Made by a program: the position numbers and the translations under genes | From: an uncultured euryarchaeote | GTDB lineage: Archaea; Thermoplasmatota; Poseidoniia; Poseidoniales; Poseidoniaceae | Length of the DNA: 19,602 nucleotides | NCBI GenBank assembly: GCA_937881505.1 | Contig: CALGEM010000086.1 | Location: forward strand, 1 to 19,602 | Direction: 5' to 3' | The notes under the pieces: generated by a model | What the model was told of the DNA's origin: nothing | What the model saw: the letters and a program-made list of their open reading frames with translations, nothing else | The model's database searches: none | In this document: positions 7,945 to 15,705 of the stretch, piece by piece | Position numbering within the stretch: the stretch's first letter is position 1 | Layout of the letters: every line of letters starts with the position of its first letter

Positions 7945-8889
7945 TTATTGACTGGATTTCAACAAACCCGAACTCAACCACTCATCGAGCAGGGTAGAGG
8001 CATACAATTTCGATGCTGTTTCGTCCTCCGGCCATTCTTTTTTGACGGCATGTGCTTGGCTTGCAAGGTCCATTTCTGCATCACCAACCACCATTCGGTG
8101 CCAAACCAATTCTTCCAGGCGTGGTGTCGAGAGGTCCTTTTCCAATAAACACGGAAGAAGGAGTTCACTCAACGCCAGACTGCGCTGGTCAACATCCATG
8201 GTGGCCCACACCTTCGAAAGACGCTTGAGTTGACGCTCAGAAAGACCGGGAATCATACCGGGTGAAGGAGCTCTTACCTCCGGAAGTGGAATGATTCGTA
8301 CCGTACCTTCCTCCTTGAGGTGGTTCAGCATCGTTGTGTGAACAGGGTCCATGCTGGCGTCCAAGGCCCCGCGCAACCACAAACCCAGCGAGATATATGG
8401 GCGCATCTTCCGCACTCTTCGGCCGTTTGGTGCCAACCACGCGGCGAGGGCACCGGCTTGAACCACAGGGTCAAGAGCACCGCTGAATCGTCGGTTTTTC
8501 TCGCCCATCTCAATGCTTGTGTTCAACGGCACGAGATGCACGTGATCTGATTCAAGGCGGTCACCCACCTCCCAAGTCGCCTCCTCAACGTCAGCGATGA
8601 CGGTCAATCCCTTGGTTTCCTCTCTCCATGCAGGTGGTGCATCTCGTGGAAGATGGTGGCGAGGGGTGTAGAGGCGACGTCGGTACTTGAGACCGAGGTC
8701 CAAACACGCCGCTTCCAACTGACCGAGTGCCAGCACGCCCTCAAGGGAAGCAGGGGCACTGATGTGGAGCAAATCAGCCTGCTTGATTCGCTCCCCGTAG
8801 GTGATGAGCGCGGATGACACCGGCGAAAAAATCGGTGAGGCAAACACATCTCGCATGGGAACAATAGAGAGGAACGGAGGGTTCCTCAT
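7945..8889 (-). CDS. Putative degenerate RecJ/Cdc45-like (DHH-derived) protein
   Basis: This encodes 314 aa from the ATG at 8889. A TTG at 8922, overlapping the rps15 stop by 8 bp, would add 11 residues. An internal ATG at 8856 is also possible. The first domain has the strand-helix layout of DHH phosphoesterases: 'ADLLHISAPASLEGVLALGQLEAACLDLGLKYRRRL' aligns by eye with the usual H-x-D-x-DG start, then 'GLTVIADVEE' and 'HVHLVPLNTS'. The metal-binding aspartates of motif I are absent (SAPASLEG). Archaeal RecJ/GAN genes are commonly found next to rps15, and this gene directly follows rps15, which supports the call. Some archaeal RecJ homologues that bind GINS are inactive and act as Cdc45. A structural role in the replicative CMG helicase is therefore the leading but unproven inference. 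The C-terminal half is helical and unassigned. Confidence 0.5.
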   Translation of the reverse strand: MRNPPFLSIVPMRDVFASPIFSPVSSALITYGERIKQADLLHISAPASLEGVLALGQLEAACLDLGLKYRRRLYTPRHHLPRDAPPAWREETKGLTVIADVEEATWEVGDRLESDHVHLVPLNTSIEMGEKNRRFSGALDPVVQAGALAAWLAPNGRRVRKMRPYISLGLWLRGALDASMDPVHTTMLNHLKEEGTVRIIPLPEVRAPSPGMIPGLSERQLKRLSKVWATMDVDQRSLALSELLLPCLLEKDLSTPRLEELVWHRMVVGDAEMDLASQAHAVKKEWPEDETASKLYASTLLDEWLSSGLLKSSQ

Positions 8890-8914
8890 GAAGGTGTTCG
8901 TGGCGAAGAATCGC

Positions 8915-9373
8915 TCACTCAACCATCAAGCGCAATTCATCTCGCTTGTAGCGCCAGTCGCTTGGGAGGCGCTTTTCAGCGATGTAATACGAGGCAAGGC
9001 GGCGAATTTTTGCTTCCGTGATTTCCAAGGCTCGCTTGTTGTGAATATCCTTGTGGTTTCCAGAGCCAAGGTGGTTGATGATGGCCACGGCTTGGCGCAT
9101 GAGGTTCATCATGTCCTCGGGGTAGGTGCCGAGCATGTCGTTTTCAGCCAGCACTTGGCCAATGCGCTTGCCGAGTACGAGACGAACGTTGGGGACAGCG
9201 TGCTTGTCTCGCAAAACCGTGCCGATCTCAGCGGTTGAGAGGCCGGTCTTTGCCAAGTCCAAAATGAGGGACTGCACCGTGTCTTTGTCGGTTTCCGACC
9301 ATTCTGGAGCTTCCTTGACGTGAGGGCGAGAAGAGCCACTCTGACCTTTTCGGGACTTGTACATACGTGCCAT
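8915..9373 (-). CDS. rps15: Small-subunit ribosomal protein uS15 (S15P/S13e, archaeal type)
   Basis: This 152-aa archaeal/eukaryotic-type uS15 binds 16S rRNA in the central domain of the small subunit. The N-terminal extension is the archaeal form: MARMYKSRKGQSGSSRP followed by PEWSE and the helical 'VQSLILDLAKTGLSTAEIGTVLRD'. The conserved uS15 core then shows 'LMRQAVAIINHL', 'NHKDIHNKRALEITEAKIRRLASYY' and 'LPSDWRYKRDE', which matches the LxLIExKIRRLxxYY-like signature. The length fits the archaeal family. The ATG at 9373 is preceded by GGTGGTGTGAT, a reasonable match to the archaeal anti-Shine-Dalgarno. arcS lies 74 bp upstream on the same strand and the RecJ/Cdc45-like gene begins at or just inside its end. 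Confidence 0.96.
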   Translation of the reverse strand: MARMYKSRKGQSGSSRPHVKEAPEWSETDKDTVQSLILDLAKTGLSTAEIGTVLRDKHAVPNVRLVLGKRIGQVLAENDMLGTYPEDMMNLMRQAVAIINHLGSGNHKDIHNKRALEITEAKIRRLASYYIAEKRLPSDWRYKRDELRLMVE

Positions 9374-9447
9374 ATCACACCACCAAGCGGCCTTCCGACT
9401 TATCTCCCCTTCTTAATCACTCCGCCAAAGGAGAGCCAAGGACTTGC

Positions 9448-11226
9448 TCAGCCCTTTTTCTTTCGCTGATGTGATTTGGCGAGGGTCCCAGGTGTTCCTC
9501 CCCACTCCCAACCGTGGGCTACCGCCCGGGCCAAACCTACCACTTCCCCGTTCTGAAGGATGCGGAGGTCGTCGCCGAGGCGAATGGAAGCATCGAACCG
9601 TTCAACCATCTGGGAAAAGACATCACCTCGCCAAGCAGCGTCATCTTTCAGATGGACGGTGGGGAGAGCATTGTGCTCGTGAAGCCAATCGATGGCGGCA
9701 CGAGAAAAGGAAAATCCATTTCGGTCAATGGACCAAACGGCCATCTGTGTCCCGTTGTGTTCCAATCGCCACCGAGGCAACTTTCCTCTGACACTCAGCT
9801 GTCCAAGCCAGGCGTCCGTGCCGGTTGTTTTGCGAGCGATGCTCATGAAATGCTCCTTCAATCGCTGGTTGTTCTTCTGATTTCGCAATCCAAAGTCCGC
9901 CACGGCGGCTTTGACAGACTCACTCAAGCGCTGAAGTGCGTCGAAATGTGTTGCGCCTTGCCCGTGACGGGTATCAACCACGTCGATATCCAAGAAATCA
10001 AGGTCCATGTTCGTGTGGTTGATGATCCGTTTGTAGCCAAATCGTTCCACAAGTGAAGTGAGCATTCGCCGTACACGGGCGAGTTCGTCGGACGACCAGT
10101 CTCCAGTGACAGGTACATCATAATTCGCTGCGGGCCAAACATCCTCCAAATCTCGGGGCACAAGGCCGAGTGGGGAGGTCATCATGACCTCATGACATCC
10201 AGTTGAGGCGATGGCACGAAAGAACTGACCGTGAGATTTCGACAGACGGTAGGGCTTTCGAGCCGAACAAGGCAGGAAAATCATGACGTCTCGAACTTTT
10301 TCTGGCGCCTCATAGTCGTGGGTCATGAACCGCTCCCAATCTTCAACCAACGGGTCGACAAGAGCGCTTGATGAATAACACGGAAACTCGGTCGTTGCCG
10401 GATGGTGCGAGGCAAGGTTGCCTTCTCGTTCACACATCAACGCCTGATGCCGACGAAGATGTTCGACCAGTCGAGGGCTGGACAAACTTTGCTTTTCGGC
10501 CAGCCCACGAAGAGTTCCGTGCTCCACAGACGAACGCACTTCATCCAAGGCTTTCATGAAATGATAGGCTTGGGCTTCCAACGAGGTCTCCTCATGCTGC
10601 AAAGGGAGGCGTGGACCCATGGCCGTCAAGAGCACACCGTTGGCCTCGGCTTCACGGCAACGTGCCAAGTCAAACACATCCACGCCCATCGAGGCGAGGA
10701 CCCCCACGTTATCGGGACCACCAAGTCCAGGCGTCCACAAGAGCGCACCGGGGAATCGGTGCTTCAGGGTCAACAAGGCAAGGGGAAGTTTTCCGGGTTG
10801 ACTCGCAAGTTGAAGCGCGTCGGTAAGGACAACAATTTCTGGAGCGAGGGTAGCGTCTGTCAAACCTTCGTCGTGGTTCATCCGCTGCCAAGAAACGGGT
10901 AAAAGAGAAGACGTTCCTTGCTCTTCACCAGCATTTGCATCCTCAAGAGAAGGAGGAAGGACATGGCCGAGATTGACCGAATAGTGAGGGCTGTTTTCTT
11001 GGAATTCAGGCGGAGAAAAAGCTCCGCGAGAGCCCACGCTGAGCGTTGAGGGAAGTGAGGATGTGCTCGAGGTGGTGAATGCAGCATAGGCGAGGGGGAG
11101 GGAGGGATCGTCTTCCATCAGCACGAGTGTTGGCGTCATGGCAGCCGCAGCTTTTCGGTCTCCCAGTCCCCAAACACGGGCATAACGGTCACGATGCAAG
11201 ACGGTACGCCCCAGCACATCGGCCAT
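9448..11226 (-). CDS. arcS: Archaeosine synthase (TgtA2/ArcS family)
   Basis: This 592-aa protein is related to tRNA-guanine transglycosylase. It belongs to the family that converts preQ0 at position 15 of archaeal tRNA to archaeosine, stabilising the tRNA elbow. The diagnostic ArcS motif PCSARKPYRLSKSH is at residues 319-332 and includes the lysine implicated in preQ0 adduct formation. The N-terminal part (about 90-215) is a degenerate TGT-like barrel ('HRFPGALLWTPGLGGPDNVGVLASMGVDVFDLARC'). The C-terminal part, about 520-592, looks like a PUA RNA-binding domain ('LRILQNGEVVGLARAV'). The canonical TgtA enzyme that inserts preQ0 is not in this window. The frame continues 24 codons upstream of the ATG with plausible coding sequence but no ATG, GTG or TTG. 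It is divergent from the next gene, with 84 bp between starts. Confidence 0.9.
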   Translation of the reverse strand: MADVLGRTVLHRDRYARVWGLGDRKAAAAMTPTLVLMEDDPSLPLAYAAFTTSSTSSLPSTLSVGSRGAFSPPEFQENSPHYSVNLGHVLPPSLEDANAGEEQGTSSLLPVSWQRMNHDEGLTDATLAPEIVVLTDALQLASQPGKLPLALLTLKHRFPGALLWTPGLGGPDNVGVLASMGVDVFDLARCREAEANGVLLTAMGPRLPLQHEETSLEAQAYHFMKALDEVRSSVEHGTLRGLAEKQSLSSPRLVEHLRRHQALMCEREGNLASHHPATTEFPCYSSSALVDPLVEDWERFMTHDYEAPEKVRDVMIFLPCSARKPYRLSKSHGQFFRAIASTGCHEVMMTSPLGLVPRDLEDVWPAANYDVPVTGDWSSDELARVRRMLTSLVERFGYKRIINHTNMDLDFLDIDVVDTRHGQGATHFDALQRLSESVKAAVADFGLRNQKNNQRLKEHFMSIARKTTGTDAWLGQLSVRGKLPRWRLEHNGTQMAVWSIDRNGFSFSRAAIDWLHEHNALPTVHLKDDAAWRGDVFSQMVERFDASIRLGDDLRILQNGEVVGLARAVAHGWEWGGTPGTLAKSHQRKKKG

Positions 11227-11310
11227 GAGCAGGGCTAACGCCTTGGCTTCTTGAAGGGTTTGAACATCAAACGGGGGTGGATTTGAAAGACCCCGCCCCT
11301 ACCCAACATC

Positions 11311-13542
11311 ATGGGTTGGTCGTCTCGCAGAGCACGAGCCGTGTTGTTGACCACCCTCTTGATGCTGGTATTGGTGCCCTCCACCGGTGCCCAGACCGAA
11401 ACGCCTGCTGTGCTTGACCAAGCCATGAACAGCATTGAACTCGTGCCAGAAGAGAGTGTGTTGGTACACATCCAAGTTGCATCGAATTCGTCCGCTCTGC
11501 TCTCTTGGTCCTGCTCATCTTGCACCGTTGAGGTTGACGACACCTCGGGTGGCACAAGCACCACCGCTCACGGCACGTCCATGCTCAGCATTCAGGTGGA
11601 AGAAACGACCACCCTGGAAGTCTCCTTGTCTTCAACCACTGCTGAATCAGTGACGCTCATGGTGCTCAAGGACATTGACGATGAGCACCATCACGCCGTT
11701 CGCCCTTCACCCGGAACGGAGGCCTCAACGGCTCATCTCGGTGTGTGCGTGCAAGCCGCCGATTGTGTTGATGTGTCAACCGGTTCCCTATCCTCTCAGC
11801 TCAACCTCGCAAGCGAAGCGATGTTCTTGCATGCGGGTGATGTCCAGGCCTCAGAGGCCGAATACCTTGTGTTCAACGCCTCGCAAGGTGATACGCTGGA
11901 ATGGCAATGGGTCGCCACGACCCATGCCTTCAACCTGCAGATGTATCACCAGACCGACGATGAGGAACACGTTCTTGCAGGGAATTTCTCGTCCACGGCC
12001 TCCTCTTCCCAGAACGGTCAACAACCTGTTGCAGCAGCCTATTGGACAGCCCCGGATGACGGTCGGTTCGTGGCTCGACTCTCCACAGACGACGCTCACG
12101 CCATATGGGGGGCGCAAGTGCTCCTTCACCCCCACCGCTCCGTTGAAACATTGGTCGGAGTGAACTTGACTCAAGGCGTCAACATCCTTGGCCACGCCAA
12201 CACGACCTCGCCTTTTGACTGGTCCGAGGTTGAGGCGTTACACCTGCAAGCACGTGCCGGCACCGTTGAGGTCAGTGTTGACCAATTGCTCAACGGCGCT
12301 TGGGTCAAAGGGACCAGCAATGTTCTCCATGCCGGTGAAACGATCGCAGTCTACCCTTACCCAGATGTGGAGGTCGGTCGCATTCACATCGTCAACACCC
12401 CCGTGTTTTCTCTGGATGTTCACCTTGAGAGCTTCGCTGACCACAACCATGTTGACGCACCATCCCACCTTCCCGATAACCTCGAGGTTGACAACACCTC
12501 ATGGCCCGTCCTCAATTTAACCGAAGCCACGAGTGGCCAGCTTACGCTCGCCGTCCACGACACAACCGATACCTATCGACTTGTTGTGGATGGATGGGAA
12601 GACTCCATTCATTTCGTCCAGTTTGTGGTGGATGGTCCCATCGAGGGCCTAGAATTGCAACTCTGGGACATGGACCAAGCAACCTCTGAGACCCTCGCCA
12701 CCGACATCACGCAACCGGTTGGTGACCAACTCAAGATTGGCCTTCAAGTCGGCCGGGGCACACATTTCCTCCAGATTCGATTCCAGAATGCTTCTGAAGC
12801 CACACCTCATTTGTGGGGTGAGAATGTTGAACCACGGACCTATGTTCTCCAAGCATCGTATTCGCTCATCGATGAAGGGGAAGAACCGTGGTTCCCCCCA
12901 AGCGATGATGCGGTCTACTGGGGCAACATCGCACGTTGGTTCATGGGCATCCTGTTTCTTCTGCCCGTCGTGTACCTCATCGTCCACGTTCAACGGTCAA
13001 AATCCTACGCTGCATCTGTTGCTGAAAAGAAGCAACGGCTCGCTTGGTACACCTCCCGCCTGGACAGCGGAGAGAGCAACGTCAAGCAAGCCCGAACCGA
13101 CATGGCCAAAGCGCTCCACGCTGTTGCTCAACTTGAGTGGCAGGACGGTCTCGAAGCATGGGGTCCACAACGATTGGAGCACCGAACAGAAGACGTGGCC
13201 CTCGCCGTTTGGAGTGTCGACGAACGGCTTGCAACCACGGAAGGTGCTTGGCCTGTCGTGGTTGGCGTCCATGTCATCAATGGCACATGGGACTTAGCTG
13301 CACTTCGCTTTGACGCCCCAGAAGGAGAAGCCTACGAAGTCGTCCATGTTGAACCTCGTTTCTTGTTCCAAGGTGAAGAGGTGTTCCTTGACACCATGGG
13401 TCCCGGACATCGGACATATCTGGTGGTTGAATTGAACGGGACCGCCGCCCAAGTTGACCTTGAGCTCAACGGTCGCATGGACGGCGAGCCCTTTGCGGCC
13501 CGGATTCCAGAATCGTTAGTACGAAACGAAGCGAACTCATGA
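11311..13542 (+). CDS. Large type I membrane protein with secreted beta-rich ectodomain and cytoplasmic domain
   Basis: This 743-aa protein is not assigned to a named family. The signal peptide is MGWSSRRARAVLLTTLLMLVLVPSTGA. The ectodomain, about residues 28-540, is acidic, His-containing and beta-rich, with several N-x-S/T sequons and Cys pairs (SCSSC; GVCVQAADC). One segment (LVFNASQGDTLEWQWVAT) is reminiscent of pre-peptidase C-terminal/emp24-like beta domains, but this is only a resemblance. One membrane helix lies at about 543-563. A likely coiled coil follows at about 570-615 (AEKKQRLAWYTSRLD and beyond). A cytoplasmic beta-rich domain of about 110 residues ends the protein. The ATG at 11311 directly begins the signal peptide. 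Its stop overlaps the end of dnaJ by 6 bp, tail to tail. Function is unknown. Confidence 0.75.
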   Translation: MGWSSRRARAVLLTTLLMLVLVPSTGAQTETPAVLDQAMNSIELVPEESVLVHIQVASNSSALLSWSCSSCTVEVDDTSGGTSTTAHGTSMLSIQVEETTTLEVSLSSTTAESVTLMVLKDIDDEHHHAVRPSPGTEASTAHLGVCVQAADCVDVSTGSLSSQLNLASEAMFLHAGDVQASEAEYLVFNASQGDTLEWQWVATTHAFNLQMYHQTDDEEHVLAGNFSSTASSSQNGQQPVAAAYWTAPDDGRFVARLSTDDAHAIWGAQVLLHPHRSVETLVGVNLTQGVNILGHANTTSPFDWSEVEALHLQARAGTVEVSVDQLLNGAWVKGTSNVLHAGETIAVYPYPDVEVGRIHIVNTPVFSLDVHLESFADHNHVDAPSHLPDNLEVDNTSWPVLNLTEATSGQLTLAVHDTTDTYRLVVDGWEDSIHFVQFVVDGPIEGLELQLWDMDQATSETLATDITQPVGDQLKIGLQVGRGTHFLQIRFQNASEATPHLWGENVEPRTYVLQASYSLIDEGEEPWFPPSDDAVYWGNIARWFMGILFLLPVVYLIVHVQRSKSYAASVAEKKQRLAWYTSRLDSGESNVKQARTDMAKALHAVAQLEWQDGLEAWGPQRLEHRTEDVALAVWSVDERLATTEGAWPVVVGVHVINGTWDLAALRFDAPEGEAYEVVHVEPRFLFQGEEVFLDTMGPGHRTYLVVELNGTAAQVDLELNGRMDGEPFAARIPESLVRNEANS

Positions 13543-14658
13543 GCGCCTTCGCTCGTTCGTGTCATCCAGAATACTTTGCTCAGTATCCTTTGGAGCGAGA
13601 TCCCCTCGTAGTTCTTCCAGGCTCTTCTTGGCGGCCTTGGGGACCTTCTTAGGCATGTGCAACTTGAGCAAGACGACAACATCACCTCGGCCCCCTCCTC
13701 GCTGTCGTGGCAATCCTCGCTTTCGAATTTCAACGGTCTCACCGGAATTCGAGTGGGCTGGCACCTTGATGACGAGGGGTTTTCCATCAAGATGCTCAAG
13801 CTCAACCGTGGTGCCCAACAGAAGGTCGGCATAACCCAACGGGAGGGACATGATGAGGTCGGAGCCCGAGCGCTCAAACCATCGGTGCGGTTCAATTTCA
13901 AGCTCGATGAAGAGATCACCTGCTTCGCCAACGCCGCGTGGTGCAGGTTCGCCCTTTCCTCGCATTCGTAGCCGTGTTCCTGCCTCTGCTCCTTCTGGAA
14001 CATTGAAACGCAAGGTGTTGGATTTCATCTCCTGCCCTCGCCCATTGCAGGCATCACATGGGTGTTCAGCTACCTTGCCACGGCCACTGCAGTCCTGACA
14101 GGCTTGAACAGATTCCTGGATGAAGGGACCAACTTGTTGACGGACACGAACTTGACCTTGCCCAGAACAAGAGGTGCACGTCTTGAGTTCTCCACCCTTT
14201 GCACCAGTGCCATCGCATGTTGAACACGGCTCGGGCAAATCAAGCACGACCTCTTGTTCGCTGCCCAAGTATACATCTTTGAGGTCAACCGAATGACGAA
14301 GCAGGATATCGTTGCCTCGTCGTTGTTGTCTTCGCCGGGAACCCCCACCGAAAAAGGAAGAGAAAAAGTCGCCACCAAGGATGTCCTCGAGATTGATGTT
14401 GATGCCCCCACCGAATCCTCCGAAAGGAGAACCCTGTGGCCCGTCATGACCAAATCGGTCGTAATGTGCACGTTTTTGATCGTCAGAAAGGACGGCGTAG
14501 GCCTCTTGAATCTCTTTGAAACGATCCTCAGCATCCTCCTCCGTGCTTCGGTCAGGATGATATTTTCTTGCCAATCGTCGAAAGGCATTCTTCAAATCGC
14601 CGGCCGAGGCTGATTTTTCAACACCCAAGACCTCGTAGTAGTCTCGTTTGTCGGTCAT
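13537..14658 (-). CDS. dnaJ: Chaperone protein DnaJ (Hsp40, type I)
   Basis: This 373-aa type I J-protein stimulates the DnaK ATPase and delivers unfolded clients. The J domain (residues 5-70) contains HPD at 34-36. A Gly/Phe-rich linker (about 71-105) precedes the zinc-binding region with four CxxCxGxG repeats starting at Cys 145, 161, 187 and 201. The client-binding beta domains follow, with 'LRFNVPEGAEAGTRLRMRGKGEP' typical of the family. The start at 14658 gives the classic MTDKRDYYEVLGV. An upstream in-frame start at 14718 would add 20 residues without family support. The type is bacterial-like, as usual for archaeal DnaJ acquired by transfer. grpE and dnaK are not in the window. The gene lies 56 bp after the zinc-ribbon membrane protein and is probably cotranscribed with it. 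Confidence 0.96.
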   Translation of the reverse strand: MTDKRDYYEVLGVEKSASAGDLKNAFRRLARKYHPDRSTEEDAEDRFKEIQEAYAVLSDDQKRAHYDRFGHDGPQGSPFGGFGGGININLEDILGGDFFSSFFGGGSRRRQQRRGNDILLRHSVDLKDVYLGSEQEVVLDLPEPCSTCDGTGAKGGELKTCTSCSGQGQVRVRQQVGPFIQESVQACQDCSGRGKVAEHPCDACNGRGQEMKSNTLRFNVPEGAEAGTRLRMRGKGEPAPRGVGEAGDLFIELEIEPHRWFERSGSDLIMSLPLGYADLLLGTTVELEHLDGKPLVIKVPAHSNSGETVEIRKRGLPRQRGGGRGDVVVLLKLHMPKKVPKAAKKSLEELRGDLAPKDTEQSILDDTNERRRS

Positions 14659-14714
14659 GGGCTCGTCCTCGCTCAACACGATGAGGGACCTGCTTTGAAC
14701 CTCACGCCTCGTTC

Positions 14715-15650
14715 TCAAAGGTCAAGACCACAATGCGGACAAAAGCGTTCACTTGGGCTAACGGGAGCAGAACAGCCTCGACATTGTGGCCCCGTTGTTG
14801 CAATTTGTGTGGTGGCGGAGGGTGCTTGCCCCATCATGGCCATGCTCTCCAGCGATTCCGAAACCGCAGGAACCTGTTTGACCGAAGAGGGAATGTCAAC
14901 ATCGCTTTTCACCTGTCCGGAGGTGGTCATAACCGTTTCAACCCCACCAGAATCGCTCATTGACGTCATGTTGATTTCAGAATCGTCGTTGGATTTGTTC
15001 AAGCGAAGAGGTGCAACAGGACGCTGAGCGGTCACAGGGGCTGATGTGGCCGCTTGGCGCAACCTCGCCTGCCGCTCAGCTTCACGGTCAGCGCGGCTAT
15101 CGAAGCCAAAGAGGCCAAACAGGCTGTCAAGAAAACGGTCCATCGGACCCACCTTTCGCTGGGCACCGATGGTGCCGGTGATAGCCTCGTCGTCTAGACT
15201 TGCGCTTCCAGAAACACGAGCATTGGCTTTTACAATGTGGTCTGCTTCATTGAGCATGCGAACCTCAACCTTGGCCTCATCATCCAGTTCCATTTCAGGA
15301 GCTTCACCCGAAATTTCTGAAATTGAACGAGACAAACCCATCTGCGTTTGTTGGTCCATCGTTCCATCAAGCGCAACGTCTCTTGACCAAACGCCCGCTT
15401 CTTCAGCCTCGTAGACATGCTTGATTTTCCTCATGGCTTTGGCACGGTTGTACTCATGGTCTTTGACCACGCCGGAACGACGGTAAACCACTACGCCCAA
15501 AAGAATCGCAACAGCGTACCAGGCGTACATGAGCATGGGCTCGATGGAAAACATGGACTGCAATGGAGGAAGGGACAGATGGGTCACCCCCATCAAGAGG
15601 AGTGGCAGCACACTCAAGCTGCGACTGGTGAGACCCTTGTTCTCTGCCAT
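14715..15650 (-). CDS. Two-TM membrane protein with C-terminal zinc ribbon
   Basis: This encodes 311 aa from the ATG at 15650, favoured over a GTG at 15659 because AGGTGA sits five bases upstream of the ATG. Two hydrophobic helices, at about residues 12-32 and 37-57, form a hairpin. A basic stretch follows (YRRSGVVKDHEYNRAKAMRKIKH), then about 220 mostly polar, low-complexity residues. One short amphipathic segment in this region (MDRFLDSLFGLFGFDSRADREAERQARLRQ, about 170-199) may be a membrane-surface or binding helix. The last 22 residues form a zinc ribbon, CRGC at 290-293 and CPHC at 304-307. The long linker suggests a tethered, flexible ribbon facing the cytoplasm. No family is recognised. 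It precedes dnaJ in the same direction, so a link to protein quality control is possible but unproven. Confidence 0.75.
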   Translation of the reverse strand: MAENKGLTSRSLSVLPLLLMGVTHLSLPPLQSMFSIEPMLMYAWYAVAILLGVVVYRRSGVVKDHEYNRAKAMRKIKHVYEAEEAGVWSRDVALDGTMDQQTQMGLSRSISEISGEAPEMELDDEAKVEVRMLNEADHIVKANARVSGSASLDDEAITGTIGAQRKVGPMDRFLDSLFGLFGFDSRADREAERQARLRQAATSAPVTAQRPVAPLRLNKSNDDSEINMTSMSDSGGVETVMTTSGQVKSDVDIPSSVKQVPAVSESLESMAMMGQAPSATTQIATTGPQCRGCSAPVSPSERFCPHCGLDL

Positions 15651-15655
15651 GTGCT

Positions 15656-15661
15656 TCACCT
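15656..15661 (-). promoter_or_regulatory. Shine-Dalgarno site AGGTGA deciding the zinc-ribbon protein start
   Basis: AGGTGA matches the archaeal 16S 3'-end complement and lies five bases before the ATG at 15650. It makes that ATG more likely than the GTG at 15659, which overlaps the site. Confidence 0.6.
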
Positions 15662-15682
15662 GTGTGGTCCGCTGAGGCCCTC

Positions 15683-15692
15683 ATGTATCTAT
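15683..15692 (-). promoter_or_regulatory. Weak TATA-like box upstream of the zinc-ribbon/dnaJ pair
   Basis: The minus strand reads ATAGATACAT, centred about 26 bp before position 15662. A transcript starting there would carry a very short leader that includes the AGGTGA site. The match to an archaeal TATA box is modest and no BRE is obvious. Confidence 0.25.
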
Positions 15693-15705
15693 TGGCTTCT
15701 TGTGT

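Noticed and set aside
7926..7945. T-arm-like hairpin ACGG-TTTGAAT-CCGT resembling part of a tRNA gene
   Set aside because: The loop lacks the TTC signature, the stem is four pairs, and no acceptor, D or anticodon arm can be built around it. It lies in the leader of the 116-aa gene.
9514..10056. 180-codon plus-strand open frame
   Set aside because: It lies entirely antisense to arcS, whose family motifs are clear, and its translation has no recognisable features.
14070..14588. 172-codon minus-strand open frame
   Set aside because: It overlaps dnaJ in another frame, and the dnaJ frame carries HPD and all four zinc repeats.
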